Assembly: GCA_011109175.1 (NCBI GenBank) | Contig: RDEW01000007.1 | Coordinates: 153,424-217,423 of the forward strand | Direction: 5' to 3' | Origin: Dicyema japonicum | Taxonomy: Eukaryota > Dicyemida > Rhombozoa > Dicyemidae | DNA length: 64,000 nucleotides | Part shown: positions 35,480 through 45,340 of the stretch, piece after piece | How positions within the stretch are numbered: position 1 is the first letter of the stretch | Layout of the letters: every line of letters starts with the position of its first letter | Translations under genes and position numbers: made by a program | Notes under the pieces: generated by a model | The model's input: only the letters and a program-made list of their open reading frames with translations | The model's database searches: none | What the model was told of the DNA's origin: nothing

Positions 35480-35915
35480 TGAAATCATTTGCTTCCATCG
35501 ATGTGGAATAAGGAATGATCGAATAAGGGAGGAGTTAAGTGACAAAAGGACGCCTCTAGGCAAGTTTCCTTTGCTGGCAACCGCTGCATTTTGGAACTCA
35601 TTGTCTCAACTCCCTGACGGGATGTCAATATTCTTATTTGCTAATGGTCGGATCCTGGTTTGAGATACTACGTGTGTTGATGAATACTCTAGAAAAATTT
35701 TTAGGCTTCAGTCTCGTACCTAGGTTATGCTTTTAAGCAAGTCGAGGATCAGAAGAGAATGAAGTACTCAAACATTTCGGAGGATCAGTTATTTGTCCCA
35801 TTTGCTGTTGAGAAGTCAAGAATCCTTGGCCCACAAGCGGAAGATCGTCGGATCAGTTCAATGATCCAAAGAGTCACCAAGGATTTACGTCAAACTAGAT
35901 GGCTTTGATAGCTTA
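35480..35915 (+). pseudogene. Third copy of retroelement restriction-like endonuclease domain, degraded
   Basis: Broken frames give LPDGMSIFLFANGRIL, then a WDTTCVDE-like stretch in a shifted frame, and LFVPFAVEKSRILGPQAEDR. These follow the same order as the KRPDG, WDAT and AVETSG blocks at 12060-13490. Stops and shifts show decay. The RT portion is not visible upstream. Confidence 0.5.
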
Positions 35916-36112
35916 TCTCGATAGTGATTATCAGAGGAAACAGTCATTCAAGCTCCCTAATTAATTACTTATTTTTGACTAAATAAATTCATTTAAAAAA
36001 TTAAAATAATAATTTAAATATAATGAAACGTGGAATAACCTATATATTGTCAGTTTGTGTTATTGTTATTGCATAGAAATTAATTAAGTATTGATTATAA
36101 TATTATAGTAGA

Positions 36113-37207
36113 ATGGATAGAGTTGATTCATTTGACAGAGATCTGTCCAAAATGACCAAGGAGGAACTAATTAGTCATATTCATAAACTTGAGAATACTC
36201 ACCGAGATCCACCTTTAAAATCTCGTGCTAAACTAATGCGTCGTCGTGATAGAATATCCGAAATAAGTGAAACAAGACACGTGGCATTATTAGTAATGTA
36301 TTTTGGATGGAATTATGGAGGAATGGCTAAATTGGGATTGAATGAGGGTGATTTAAGTGTGGAATATCAAATTATATTAGCTTTGGACAAACTTGGTCTT
36401 GCAAATATGGATTGCATACTTCAAAGATGCGGAAGGACAGACAAGGGAGTCTCTGCTATTTCTCAAGTTGTTTCATTAAAACTTAAATCTAATCTAAATT
36501 ACAATAAGGAGTTCAACTACACAACCATGCTGAATTCAGTACTTCCAACAGATATTAGGATTTTGGCATGGTCTCCTGTATCAGAGACGTTTAATGCTAG
36601 ATTTTCATGTAAAAGTAGAACATATGTCTATTATTTCCCGCCAAATGGGTTTAATATTCAAAATATGAATAAAGCTGCTCAATATTTAATTGGGACTCAT
36701 AATTTTTCTAATTTTTGTTGTAAATCAGAAATTCAAACAACTGTTCGTACAGTATTGGAAGCTGAAGTGAGCATACAAGAATCATTGGCCCAATTTAAAG
36801 TAAAAGCAACAGGATTCCTTTATCATCAAGTTAGAATGTTTATTCACTGCCTTTTGTTGATTGGTAAAGGATTAGAGGATATTGACTTGATTCAACGTTT
36901 ACTGAATACGGAATTAATACCAGAGAGACCAACGTATGGTCCTGCCCCAGCCTTTCCTCTTGTTTTCTTTGATGCATCTTATCCGGAGGATGAGTTAAAT
37001 TGGAATTATGATTCATATGCCTTGGAGAGATCCTATTCACTATTATATAAGGAGAGAATTCAATTGGAGACAAAAACACAAGTAATTAAATTAGCAGAAC
37101 AGACTATTAAACAAAGAATATGTGATTCTAAAGTTATCGAGGATTTATCTATTTCCAAGCTATTCCTCAATAAATCTGGAAATAATTATAAAAATGTTAT
37201 TAAATAA
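36113..37207 (+). CDS. PUS3: tRNA pseudouridine(38/39) synthase, PUS3/DEG1 family
   Basis: A 364-aa frame without needed introns. The TruA-family catalytic block RCGRTDKGVSA has its nucleophile at Asp110. Other family blocks are ALLVMYFGWNYGG (residues 58-70), LPTDIRILAWSPV, FNARFSCKSRTYVYYF, TGFLYHQVRMF and a FPLVFFDASYP segment. The enzyme isomerises uridine 38/39 in the tRNA anticodon stem. The length and order fit eukaryotic PUS3 rather than PUS1; the KLENTHR-type charged N terminus is also seen there. The ATG at 36113 follows a very AT-rich leader. The only nearby sequence downstream is AT-rich with poly(A)-signal-like AATAAAT. It appears intact and functional. Confidence 0.95.
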   Translation: MDRVDSFDRDLSKMTKEELISHIHKLENTHRDPPLKSRAKLMRRRDRISEISETRHVALLVMYFGWNYGGMAKLGLNEGDLSVEYQIILALDKLGLANMDCILQRCGRTDKGVSAISQVVSLKLKSNLNYNKEFNYTTMLNSVLPTDIRILAWSPVSETFNARFSCKSRTYVYYFPPNGFNIQNMNKAAQYLIGTHNFSNFCCKSEIQTTVRTVLEAEVSIQESLAQFKVKATGFLYHQVRMFIHCLLLIGKGLEDIDLIQRLLNTELIPERPTYGPAPAFPLVFFDASYPEDELNWNYDSYALERSYSLLYKERIQLETKTQVIKLAEQTIKQRICDSKVIEDLSISKLFLNKSGNNYKNVIK

Positions 37208-38036
37208 GTTTTTATTTAAAATTAATATTTTTTTATATTTAGTAATAATTTTGACATTTTCATATTACCTTTATTAAATATTTAATAAATTTGGTCATTT
37301 CTATTCTCCACTCTAAACTAATGTTCAATGTCCAGTCTGATTACATCAACCTTTATTCATTGAGACATTCTCTGGGCACTCCATTGGGATGTCCTCTCGA
37401 CCTTAAATATTATAGATGTCCTCTCGACCTTAAATATTATTATGGATAAATTAGATTTCAATAATTTTAGATAGTTTTTTTAGGAGCGAAGGGATTTTCC
37501 ACTCATTTCTCTAGTTGCCTAGACCATAATGAGATTGTACGCGAATCGGTCGCATTGTTTTGCTTATAATTTAGCTAAAAATTATAAGTCATAATTTTTT
37601 ATTGTTAAAACAAAATAAACAAAAAAATCATCCAACAACCAGCAGCGATCATGAGGATCACCTGTTCGTGCAAAAATCTGATTCCTAGACGACTCAAGAA
37701 TTCAGAGTCACAGGTCCAAGAAAATTATACGATTCAACAGCGACTGGAACAAACAAAAAACCTCAGTTAGGATCGCGTACTTTGCCCGTTTGACCACGGA
37801 GTCTTCTCAGTAGCAGAACAGGCGGCCCTGAAGGGACGTGTGAATTATCGATTTAGTCCTGACGTTAAAAAGCTTCAGAAACCCTGTTGTAGATCATCAG
37901 TTTATATAAGAAACAGATTCACAACCATGAATTATATTAAAAAGTAAATTGACTCTAATAACTATTCTGACACACGTGTCAAACCCACGACCTGTTATCT
38001 ATTATAAAAAGAATTGATATCCACAAACTTAGAAGA
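37208..38036. other. Non-coding stretch with a 27-bp tandem duplication
   Basis: 37388-37441 contains two copies of a 27-bp unit (GATGTCCTCTCGACC start, period 27). The rest (to 38036) has short frames such as 37640-37930 with no recognisable product. Confidence 0.5.
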
Positions 38037-38990
38037 CAGGGGTGTCAAACTCATTTCGAGGGCCGCATTATGTAATAATTTTGCGTCGAGGGCTGCATGT
38101 ATAATGAACAAAATAATAGAACCTTAATAATTAAATCACCACCCTTTAATTTTCTTTTTTGGATACAATTTTTGATATCTCGAGTTTAGCTATTCATGTA
38201 ATTCCTATTTTTATTATAGCGGATAAATTCATATCGTTTTTTCCTGGCGATGAGCAGCCGGTTCTGCTTAGCAGGCGATAAGCGATCTTGTTCTTTGAGT
38301 AGTTTTTGTCAATTTCATAAATGGAAGAAGCTGTTCACGCATATATGTCGAACCAAACATTGCAATGATTTTTGTCGCAAACTTTTTATAGTTTTTAAAC
38401 TTTCTAAAAAGATATGAAAAGAAAGCAGGTATTCCAACCTCCAAATATTTAGCTTTAAGTATATAATCTGATTGGACTTCCAATAGTTCCATTTGCAAGC
38501 TTTTATATGTTTTTCATTTCGTCTTTGTTTTGTCATTTCCATAAATAGAATTATTTCCGGTCTAAACAAATAAAATCTTTAACAACTTTATGAAGTGATA
38601 ATCAGAGGACTGGAGTGTAAAAAGGAATATCGCTGAACTGGTTATTAATATCAGCAGTTTACTAAACTGCTGATGATTGAGGGCATGATTTCTGATATAT
38701 TTACTGTCTTGTCGTCCAATCATATTCGGAGCACTATCGGTGTACAAACAACAAATTTTTCAACTCAAACCCATAATCAAAGAGAATTTGTAGTAGTTTT
38801 ACAAAGCAACATATTTACAAGGAATTGTTTGATGAAATCACCATCGCAAAATTATTTTTCATTCACCGCAAGCACTCTGCTGATTTCATAGCTTGCAGTA
38901 ACTGATGCAGTACTTAGATTATGATTTTTTGTGTGATGAGTCTGTAACGCAATTCATTTATCTTTAAAACACGCATTGGACCTTCTTGGT
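38037..38990 (-). mobile_element. Second hAT element, truncated
   Basis: The left end CAGGGGTGTCAAACTCATTT followed by GGGCCGCA is the classic terminus of another hAT group. The transposase reads leftwards: 38747-38562 (TDSAPNMIGRQDSKYI) and 38498-38268 (FATKIIAMFGSTYMREQLLPFMKL, the C-terminal dimerisation block of the GTF2IRD2/EPM2AIP1 type). The right terminus is absent: the tail of a (TAA)n LINE begins at about 38992. It is inactive. Confidence 0.75.
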
Positions 38991-39798
38991 TAATTATTAT
39001 TAGCACACCGCAAAACAACGTTAGTAAAGTTATCTCGCTTGTGCCACCCTCTCCTGGATGCGTTTTGTTAATCGCTTCCAGTTCCTTCTGTTCCTCGATA
39101 GGTCCCTCAGGAGGTCAGGATCATCTGCCGACGTCAACCTTTTCACAATCGAAGTTATGTCTTGATGTAGAAGGGTTGGTAGAGTAATTCGTGGTCTTCC
39201 TGGAAAGTCGATCCCGGATGAGGAACATAGTGGTGTTCCATTGCAAGATTAGCGGGAGTATTCCTGTCCATTCTTAAGATGTGACCAAATAATCTGTTAC
39301 TTCTTATTTCTCCGTCCAATGGGTGGATATTGTAATGGGAATAAAGGTATTTGTTTGATATGTGCTTTGGCCAGGAAATTCTTAGAATGTATCTGAGCTG
39401 CATTCTATGAAAGAAGTTCAGACTTTCCATTTCCGGCGTTGTGAGTGCCCAGGTAGAAGAGTTGTACAGTAAAACCGGTTTTACGAAGATATTGTATAAT
39501 TTGATTTTTAAAGAGGCAGAAATTTGTTTACCTCGTAACCATACGTTGTTTAGTTTTTTAAGAGCGAAAGCAGCTGGTGATTTTATTCGTAGTATTTCTT
39601 CTGTCTCTCCTAAGAGAGTGCCAAGTTTCTTCGTATGCCTCCATTTTTCCTCGTGTCGTTGTTTGCATCGCTTTACTATTGTATATTCTGTTTTCTCGGT
39701 GTTAATTTTTAGGAATGATTTTTCAAATGTTTTGGCCAATTTGTCGATTTGTCGTCTGTTGTCATCTGCGAAGATAACTTCCATTATATGTTTGGAGA
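38991..39798 (-). mobile_element. (TAA)n-tail LINE, 3' half of a split copy
   Basis: Reading leftwards from the integrase transposon: EVIFADD (catalytic box), KINTEKTEYTIV, WRHTKKLGTLLGETEE, LLYNSSTWAL, NRLFGHILRMD and FQEDHELLYQPF. The tail (TTAATTATTATTAGCAC on the plus strand) is at 38990-39005. The upstream half is at 42093-43260, beyond the inserted transposon. Confidence 0.85.
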
Positions 39799-39803
39799 TA
39801 TTA

Positions 39804-39852
39804 TGCCGCGAGCGCTACTTGCAACTATGCGCTACCTGCAACATCGATTTTT
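39804..39852. repeat. Left terminal inverted repeat of integrase transposon
   Basis: TGCCGCGAGCGCTACTTGCA and onward; it matches the inverted right end with about two differences over 48 bp. Confidence 0.9.
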
Positions 39853-40029
39853 TTTCATCGAAAATAAACGAATAGTCTTAAGACACTCACAAGTCGAACT
39901 CACTGAAAGAAACCAGTTTACTCAATAATAATAATAAAGCCTTTTCACGAGAGCCATAGTATTTATAGCTCCGCATAGGCAGGACACACACTTTATTTAA
40001 GTAAAGAACAGTTAATTTTAACTAATCGT

Positions 40030-40250
40030 AGAACCAAGGAATGATCTTCACTTCTTTTTTTCTTTTCTTGTGTGAGTGTCCTTTCTAGACAATCCAGTTC
40101 CGCAGTGAGTATTCACTGATGACGGCGTCACTCGTCAAACCATTTCTGCATCGTAGATGCGTGGAACCTTCCACCAGGTGAACAGCAGCGAGATTCGAAC
40201 CTGTAGCCTAAGCCACTTAAGCCCGACACCTAACCACTAAGCCACCCAGT
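40030..40250 (-). repeat. tRNA-derived SINE, copy 1
   Basis: Read leftwards, it has a box A-like TGGCTTAGTGG (40244-40234) and a box B GGTTCGAATCTC (40201-40190) at tRNA-like spacing. A body (CATCTACGATGC, GTGACGCCGTCATCAGT) shared with 46741-46920 follows. These boxes are the RNA polymerase III promoter of SINEs. It lies inside the integrase transposon, between the left TIR and the 3' end of the gene. Confidence 0.75.
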
Positions 40251-40490
40251 TTAATCAAAAAAACATAAAATTAAAATTATATAAAGATTTATGTTATGCT
40301 TTAAAAATTATAAAATTGAATTTATTTTTTAAATCATTAAATTATCTTAATAAATTAATTTCAACAATAAAACTCTTAATTTTCCAATATTTTAAACAAT
40401 TTAAAATTCCAGGTTAGACGATTGTATTCATTTAAGTTTCAATTAAGACAAAAAATTCAAAAAAATATTTTATTTATAAGAAAGGATAAG

Positions 40491-41914
40491 TCACTTCTTT
40501 TTAAGCTTTTTAACGCGACTCATGTGGACGATCTCGGTATGTCCCTCATTTGATTGAAGTGCCATTCGCTTGTTAGACAATATATCTACGACTTTCACTT
40601 TTTCACTGTAGGGAAATTCAAATTTCCCTAACTTTAGCGAGGGAATTGTCCCATGGTCTTTTTTACGCAAACCTATATTGTCAATGTAATTAACTAACCT
40701 CATCTCCTTTGTCGAATGTGTATTTTGAGCAATGAACACCCATTTTTCTGTTCATTCTTTTGAAATAAGGGGAATTCAAATCTAGTGGACAATGCATAAA
40801 GTCAAATTCTATGAAATAATAAAAAATTGATAACCTGCCTCTCCAATTAATTTAACGAATCTCTCTGTTTCAATTTGAGTTTCTAAATTTTCGCTTAACT
40901 CTCAAACCATTCACAACTGCTTCATTTTTTTCAATGTAGCCTACATAATGGAGAATTGGATTAAATCCTTTGATGCCTCTGTAACGACGAAACGGATTGT
41001 CACCTAATTTATATATAAGGCCATACAACCTGTTGAACTATGATAACTAAGATTATAAAATTGGACAGCTTTTTTAATCTGTTTTTTCCAACATTTATTT
41101 GGATCATCAAACAACATCTTCGACAAAGTTCGAATGATTGTCTGATTGAATCTTTCTACAATTCCTTAAAAAATAATTCAATTGTATACCTTGACTACGT
41201 GGGTTGTTTGGACGTGAATGAATTTGAATAATGTTATATTTCTTGCAAATTGCAGTGACATGTGAGTTTTTAAACTCGGAGCCATTGTCCGACTGTAAAT
41301 ATAAACATGGTCCATAATCCATGAATATATCCTCAAGGTTGTCAGCAACTTCCAAACCACTTTTTTTCTTTAAGCTTTTTGTAATAGCATATTTTGAATA
41401 AATATCAATAGCCGTTAAAAGCCACGAATAACCATCATTATACTCACTAAACCTAGAGAATATAAAAAAATGATACCTTTTAAGATCGATTAAATCTATT
41501 TGAAATCTCTCATTGGGCCGAGTTGCAATTATATGATTTTCTTCATCATATTCCTTAAGACTTCTGGCAAAAAGACATGTCTCACAATTAAAAACAACAT
41601 CGCGAATAACATCTCTTTTCACAAAAAAATATCATTCTTTACAATATGTTTCTAGGATATTTTGGCCACAATGTGTTAAATCATGAATTTGAGTAGCGAC
41701 AAACTTCATTTCCTCAACGTTGTCAAAAAACAATAACCAATTTATCGCCTTCTGGGTCTTTTAGATACATTCTTCCTCCTTTAAGAACGAAGCTCTTGGA
41801 CTTTTTTCGGATCCTGTACATAGCATATGCAGGCACATCAGTAGGTAAGCCTCCTTCAAGAATAATTTTGAGATTAACATATTCAACAGATGTCTTAACA
41901 AACAAGCGTGACAT
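40491..41914 (-). CDS. Transposon integrase, KRBA2/Ginger-like, eight micro-introns
   Basis: The start is ATG 41914-41912 (MSRLFVKT). Order: a zinc HHCC-like block (HDLTHCG with CETC), the rve core with catalytic Asp in FQIDLIDLK, NDGYSWLL, the second Asp in LQSDNGSEF and Glu in GIVERFNQT. Then come YNLSYHSSTG, RRYRGIKGFNPILHYVG and a C-terminal chromo/SH3-like basic end (VDILSNKRMALQ, VKKLKKK). Introns are at 41713-41737, 41613-41642, 41453-41476, 41165-41189, 41004-41029, 40883-40907, 40809-40834 and 40673-40694 (22-30 nt, all GT-AG). With these removed the frame closes exactly at 406 aa with no internal stop. The DDE triad is complete. It cuts and pastes or integrates the surrounding element; the exact clade is uncertain. 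Confidence 0.85.
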
Positions 41915-42037
41915 AACAATTCAAATTAGTATTAATAGTTTATAATAATTTTATATAAAATATATTTATATTACTAAAAATTAGAATTTTAATCCAAAAG
42001 AACAATTTTTATAGATTCAAAAATTCAAAAAATTCAA

Positions 42038-42086
42038 AAAAATCGATATTGCAGGTAGCGCATAGTTGCAAGTAGCGCTCGCGACA
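42038..42086. repeat. Right terminal inverted repeat of integrase transposon
   Basis: The inverted copy starts TGTCGCGAGCGCTACTTGCA. The flanking TATTA matches the left flank. Confidence 0.9.
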
Positions 42087-43260
42087 TATTATTCCTGGCC
42101 TCTCGTAGGGTTGCCTCCAGATATGCGATGAATAAGACCGGGGATAGGGCGTCTCCTCGGGGGGTGTCTTTGTTCAAAATACTCTGGATTTCTGATTTCT
42201 GAGCTGGATAAATAGTTGAGTGGAGGAGAGTAGATAACGAATTATTTTGATGCAATCTTCCTCGAGTAGTGGTGTTAATATTTGTATCATTTTGACTCTG
42301 CTGATTGAGTCAAATGACTTAGATAGGTCGAGTCCTATTATGTGGTACTTCTCTTTATATGTTTGGCATGAAACACACATCCATTTGTGTCTCCAAAAGG
42401 CATCAGAAGTTGATCTTCCAAAGACAAACCCACTTTAGCTAGCTCCGATGAATCCACGTAGTGGGGCTTTTATTCTGTCCAGAGCAATTAGCGATAGAAT
42501 TTGCACAGTGAGTTGAGTAGTATGATTGGTCTCAAGCTGTTTAGCTTTCCTTTTTCCTTCCCCGTTTTATGCAAAGGGATTACTTTTCCGATGTTAATTC
42601 TGGAGTGTTCCTCAAAAGATTTGTTCAGATTGTGAGTAATGAGTTTTTGAAACTCTTCAAAAGCGTATTTTATGAGCTCTGCATTAATATTATCTGAGCC
42701 TGGAACTTTTGAGTCGTTTAGTCTGGTCACAGCCTTTTTAACTTTTGTTAAAATTATTTCTGGTGATGGCTTTCTGGGGACTCCATCAAAAGGATAAAGC
42801 TTTTCTTCGTTTACAAAATTGAAATATTTTTGTATTGATCAGCTATGGTGTCTGTGTTGTTGTAAATGGTTCTTCCGAGTTTATCATGAACTGTTAGATT
42901 TTCAGATTTCTTCTTTTGTCCTAGCATTTTTACAGACGCATACATTTGCGCTTCGTGTACTTTCCTACTTTATTTGCAAGGTTTTGTAGCCCTGTTACGT
43001 GGTTTATCTGACATTTTTTCTTGATTTCTCGAATAATTTTGTTTCTTTGGATTTTAAACTCAGTTGCTTTCACTTTGTTATGGGTGTTCATGCATTTAAT
43101 AGGTAGATCCTTTTGTAAATGGGGGAGGTGATCTATATGTGGATCGTGTATTCCCTTGAAGGTTTTTGGAATTGCCCCAATCGTGACAGAGTGACCTCCT
43201 TTTGATCGACGACTTTAGTCCTCGAACGTTGAAGGATGGTAGCATGAACAGAGAGTTTGA
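42087..43260 (-). mobile_element. (TAA)n-tail LINE, 5' half of the split copy
   Basis: Read leftwards from about 43250: MLPSFNVRGLKSSIK (endonuclease start), then directly a linker (FKIQRNKIIREIKKKCQ), so most of the endonuclease is deleted. The RT follows: DSKVPGSDNINAELI, IPLHKTGKEKGK, LRPIILLNSL, LDLSKSFDSISRVKM and TPRGDALSPVLFIAYLEATLREARN, where the transposon interrupts it. Several frameshifts are present. Confidence 0.85.
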
Positions 43261-43799
43261 AAGAGTAAAAAAAACATTAGTGCAATTTGAGATGCGTCAC
43301 CAACCTCAACCAAAAAAAATCATCTTGGTTAATAATCAACTTAATATTTTCGAAATAATTGTATGAGTAGATTGGTGATGACTTTTTAGGTTGTATTCGT
43401 TCGATATAGCAATAAACTGACATATCATACAATGTATTTTTCGTTCCAGGACTTGTCTACAGGTAACGACATTGTCCCCGGGGAAAGAATAGTGGATCCT
43501 CTTGATGCCAGCCAGGTATGGGATGTCTCCTCAGTAAGGTGGATCCAATGACGCCATCGAAAAGAGGGAAAATAATTTTTGACAAACTAGCCACATAGCA
43601 CCACGAGGCCACGTGAAGATCAAGAAAAAATTTACCCTACGTCAACACAAAATAGAATGGCTATTGATGTGAATCTATCCCCACGTTATTTCGTTCATCA
43701 GACAGGCCACTATGCAAAAGTGAGTCAAATAAACATGAACAAATGCTTCCGATCATGTAAATTTAAAAACTTTCATACTGAATGGGTTTCTTAGGTCCT
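43261..43799. other. Unassigned stretch
   Basis: AT-rich, then non-coding sequence around 43530-43660 (GTGGATCC, GACGCCATCGAAAAGAGGG) that resembles 23260-23310 near another 2A-type LINE 3' end. It probably contains diverged LINE 3' sequence. No gene is seen. Confidence 0.35.
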
Positions 43800-45340
43800 T
43801 GCAGAAACGTAAGAAACCCTGACCATTATCAGCGTCGTCTCCTTAGAAAGGAGACTGTTGATGGATGAACTGTCGGCTTGCATGAGCCGTGTGCATTTGC
43901 GTCTGAGAGAGTTTATACGCTCCATCCTTGAAGAGGGAAGGGGAAATCTCCAGGTGGAACAAGCTTATTCAATTATCGGCACTATAATCTGAAGGTAGAG
44001 TTTACTGATAGAAACTGCAGATGGGAGGGTGCTCTTGTTTATGATAGTCTTTAGAACGTTCTACTTTTGAAACTCCCTGGTTAACACTTGCTCTATGTGA
44101 CTGGAAAACGTCATTAGAGAGTCAAAAGTTATTTCAAGGATTTTCTGGATTAGCGTAGAATGAATAGGGATGTCTCCAATGAATTTCTCGAGTACACCCT
44201 TAAAACTCATTTCCGTAGTGAACATGGTGAACTGAGAGTTGGATGAAATATAGACAGCATATTTTAGGATAGCCGGTCACACACCTGGTTGAGGTGTAAC
44301 TGCACAAACGTCCCGCGGAAGGAAATCTTTCCCCTGCAACAATAATTAGGTCCACATAATATAAAACAGGATCCCATCTTTGATAGTAGGTAAATCGTAT
44401 ATAAATAATTTAAATATGAAAGAAGACAGGGGGAACCTTGTGGGACCCCATTAGGGAGTAGTCTTGATTTTGAAGTAGTTCTCCAATCTGGATTCTTCCT
44501 CGTCGGCCAGTTGAGAAATTTTTCAGCCATAGAATGATGTTGGATGTAAATTTGAATTAAAGATTTTTGTGTTAGGAGTGTCCTCGAAATAGAGTTGAAG
44601 GCTTTCTGTATATATGGACACCAGAGACGTCTGTAAGTGGCTCTTCACGTTGAAGCCGTCTGTGATGAACTGGGAGACAGATCCAAAACGAGTCGTTGTA
44701 GAACGGCCTGCTTTGAGTCATGATGGCAGAACAGGATAAATTAATATCAGCTTTTCCAACACTTTTTGACAAAACGAAATTAGGCGGTAGGAGAATAGAT
44801 TCTCTTTTGGTTTTCCAAACATGAGAATTGGTGTAATCAGGAATTCTCAACATATTTGGTAGTGTATGGGAATTTATTGAATTGTTATATAAACTCGATA
44901 ACACGATATGCCTGAGCCCCTATTCGCTTAAGTGAATAGCACAGACACTGCCAGGGTCACAGGTAAGACTTATCAATTTAAGAGACCTGTTAAAGTCATA
45001 GGGAGTGAAGAAAATAGTATATTGTTTCTGTGGACCACATCGTTTGACATGCGGAGAACGAGAGAAATTCTTGTGACTGACCGACACATAATATTTTATA
45101 AGATGTTTTTTCATAAGGTTGCAAGTTTACGTGCGGCTTCCTAGGTACTAGAGGTAACAGCTTGCACACCGTTTCCATCTTCATTGATAAGACTGTTGAT
45201 CCTTCTTAGCGTTTTCCAAAAAATGGCACATAAGTTTTTGTGGCATAGTCGTCAAATAAAACAGATCTACATGTGCCCTTGGTTAACTCAGATTAGTTGG
45301 AATATTCTGGAGCATAGCTCAGCCTCCAAAAAATATTAAT
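43800..45340 (-). mobile_element. 2A-type LINE, antisense copy
   Basis: Read leftwards: MKKHLIKYYVSVSHKNF (linker near 45110), broken RT fingers, NWPTRKNPDWRTTSKSRLLP with NGVPQGSP near 44450, and then the thumb (MSFKGVLEKFIGDIPIHSTL, TFDSLMTFSSHIEQVL near 44130). Frequent frameshifts. The tail-like AATTAGTTAGTTAAGTAACCCC at about 45344 belongs to the next copy. Confidence 0.65.

Larger units (their letters stand above)
39804..42086 (-). mobile_element. Integrase-type DNA transposon with terminal inverted repeats
   Basis: About 48-bp inverted repeats (39804-39852 and 42038-42086; outer sequence TGYCGCGAGCGC) bound a 2.28-kb unit carrying one retroviral-type integrase gene. The flanks are ATATTAT on both sides. 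With TG...CA ends, the target duplication is TATTA (39799-39803 and 42087-42091), 5 bp; with blunt G ends it would be 7 bp. It is inserted in the RT of a (TAA)n-tail LINE, between YLEATLREARN and EVIFADD. No RT, gag or LTR is present. The integrase resembles that of KRBA2-like/Ginger-type elements. An intact gene and near-identical ends suggest recent mobility. Confidence 0.85.

Noticed and set aside
40190-40250. Possible tRNA gene because of box A and box B
   Set aside because: The acceptor stem and anticodon arm do not fold, and the same sequence recurs at 46.8 kb with a non-tRNA body, so it is a SINE.
41107-41622. Integrase as part of an LTR retrotransposon
   Set aside because: No RT, protease, gag or long terminal repeats lie nearby, while short inverted repeats with target duplication bound the gene.
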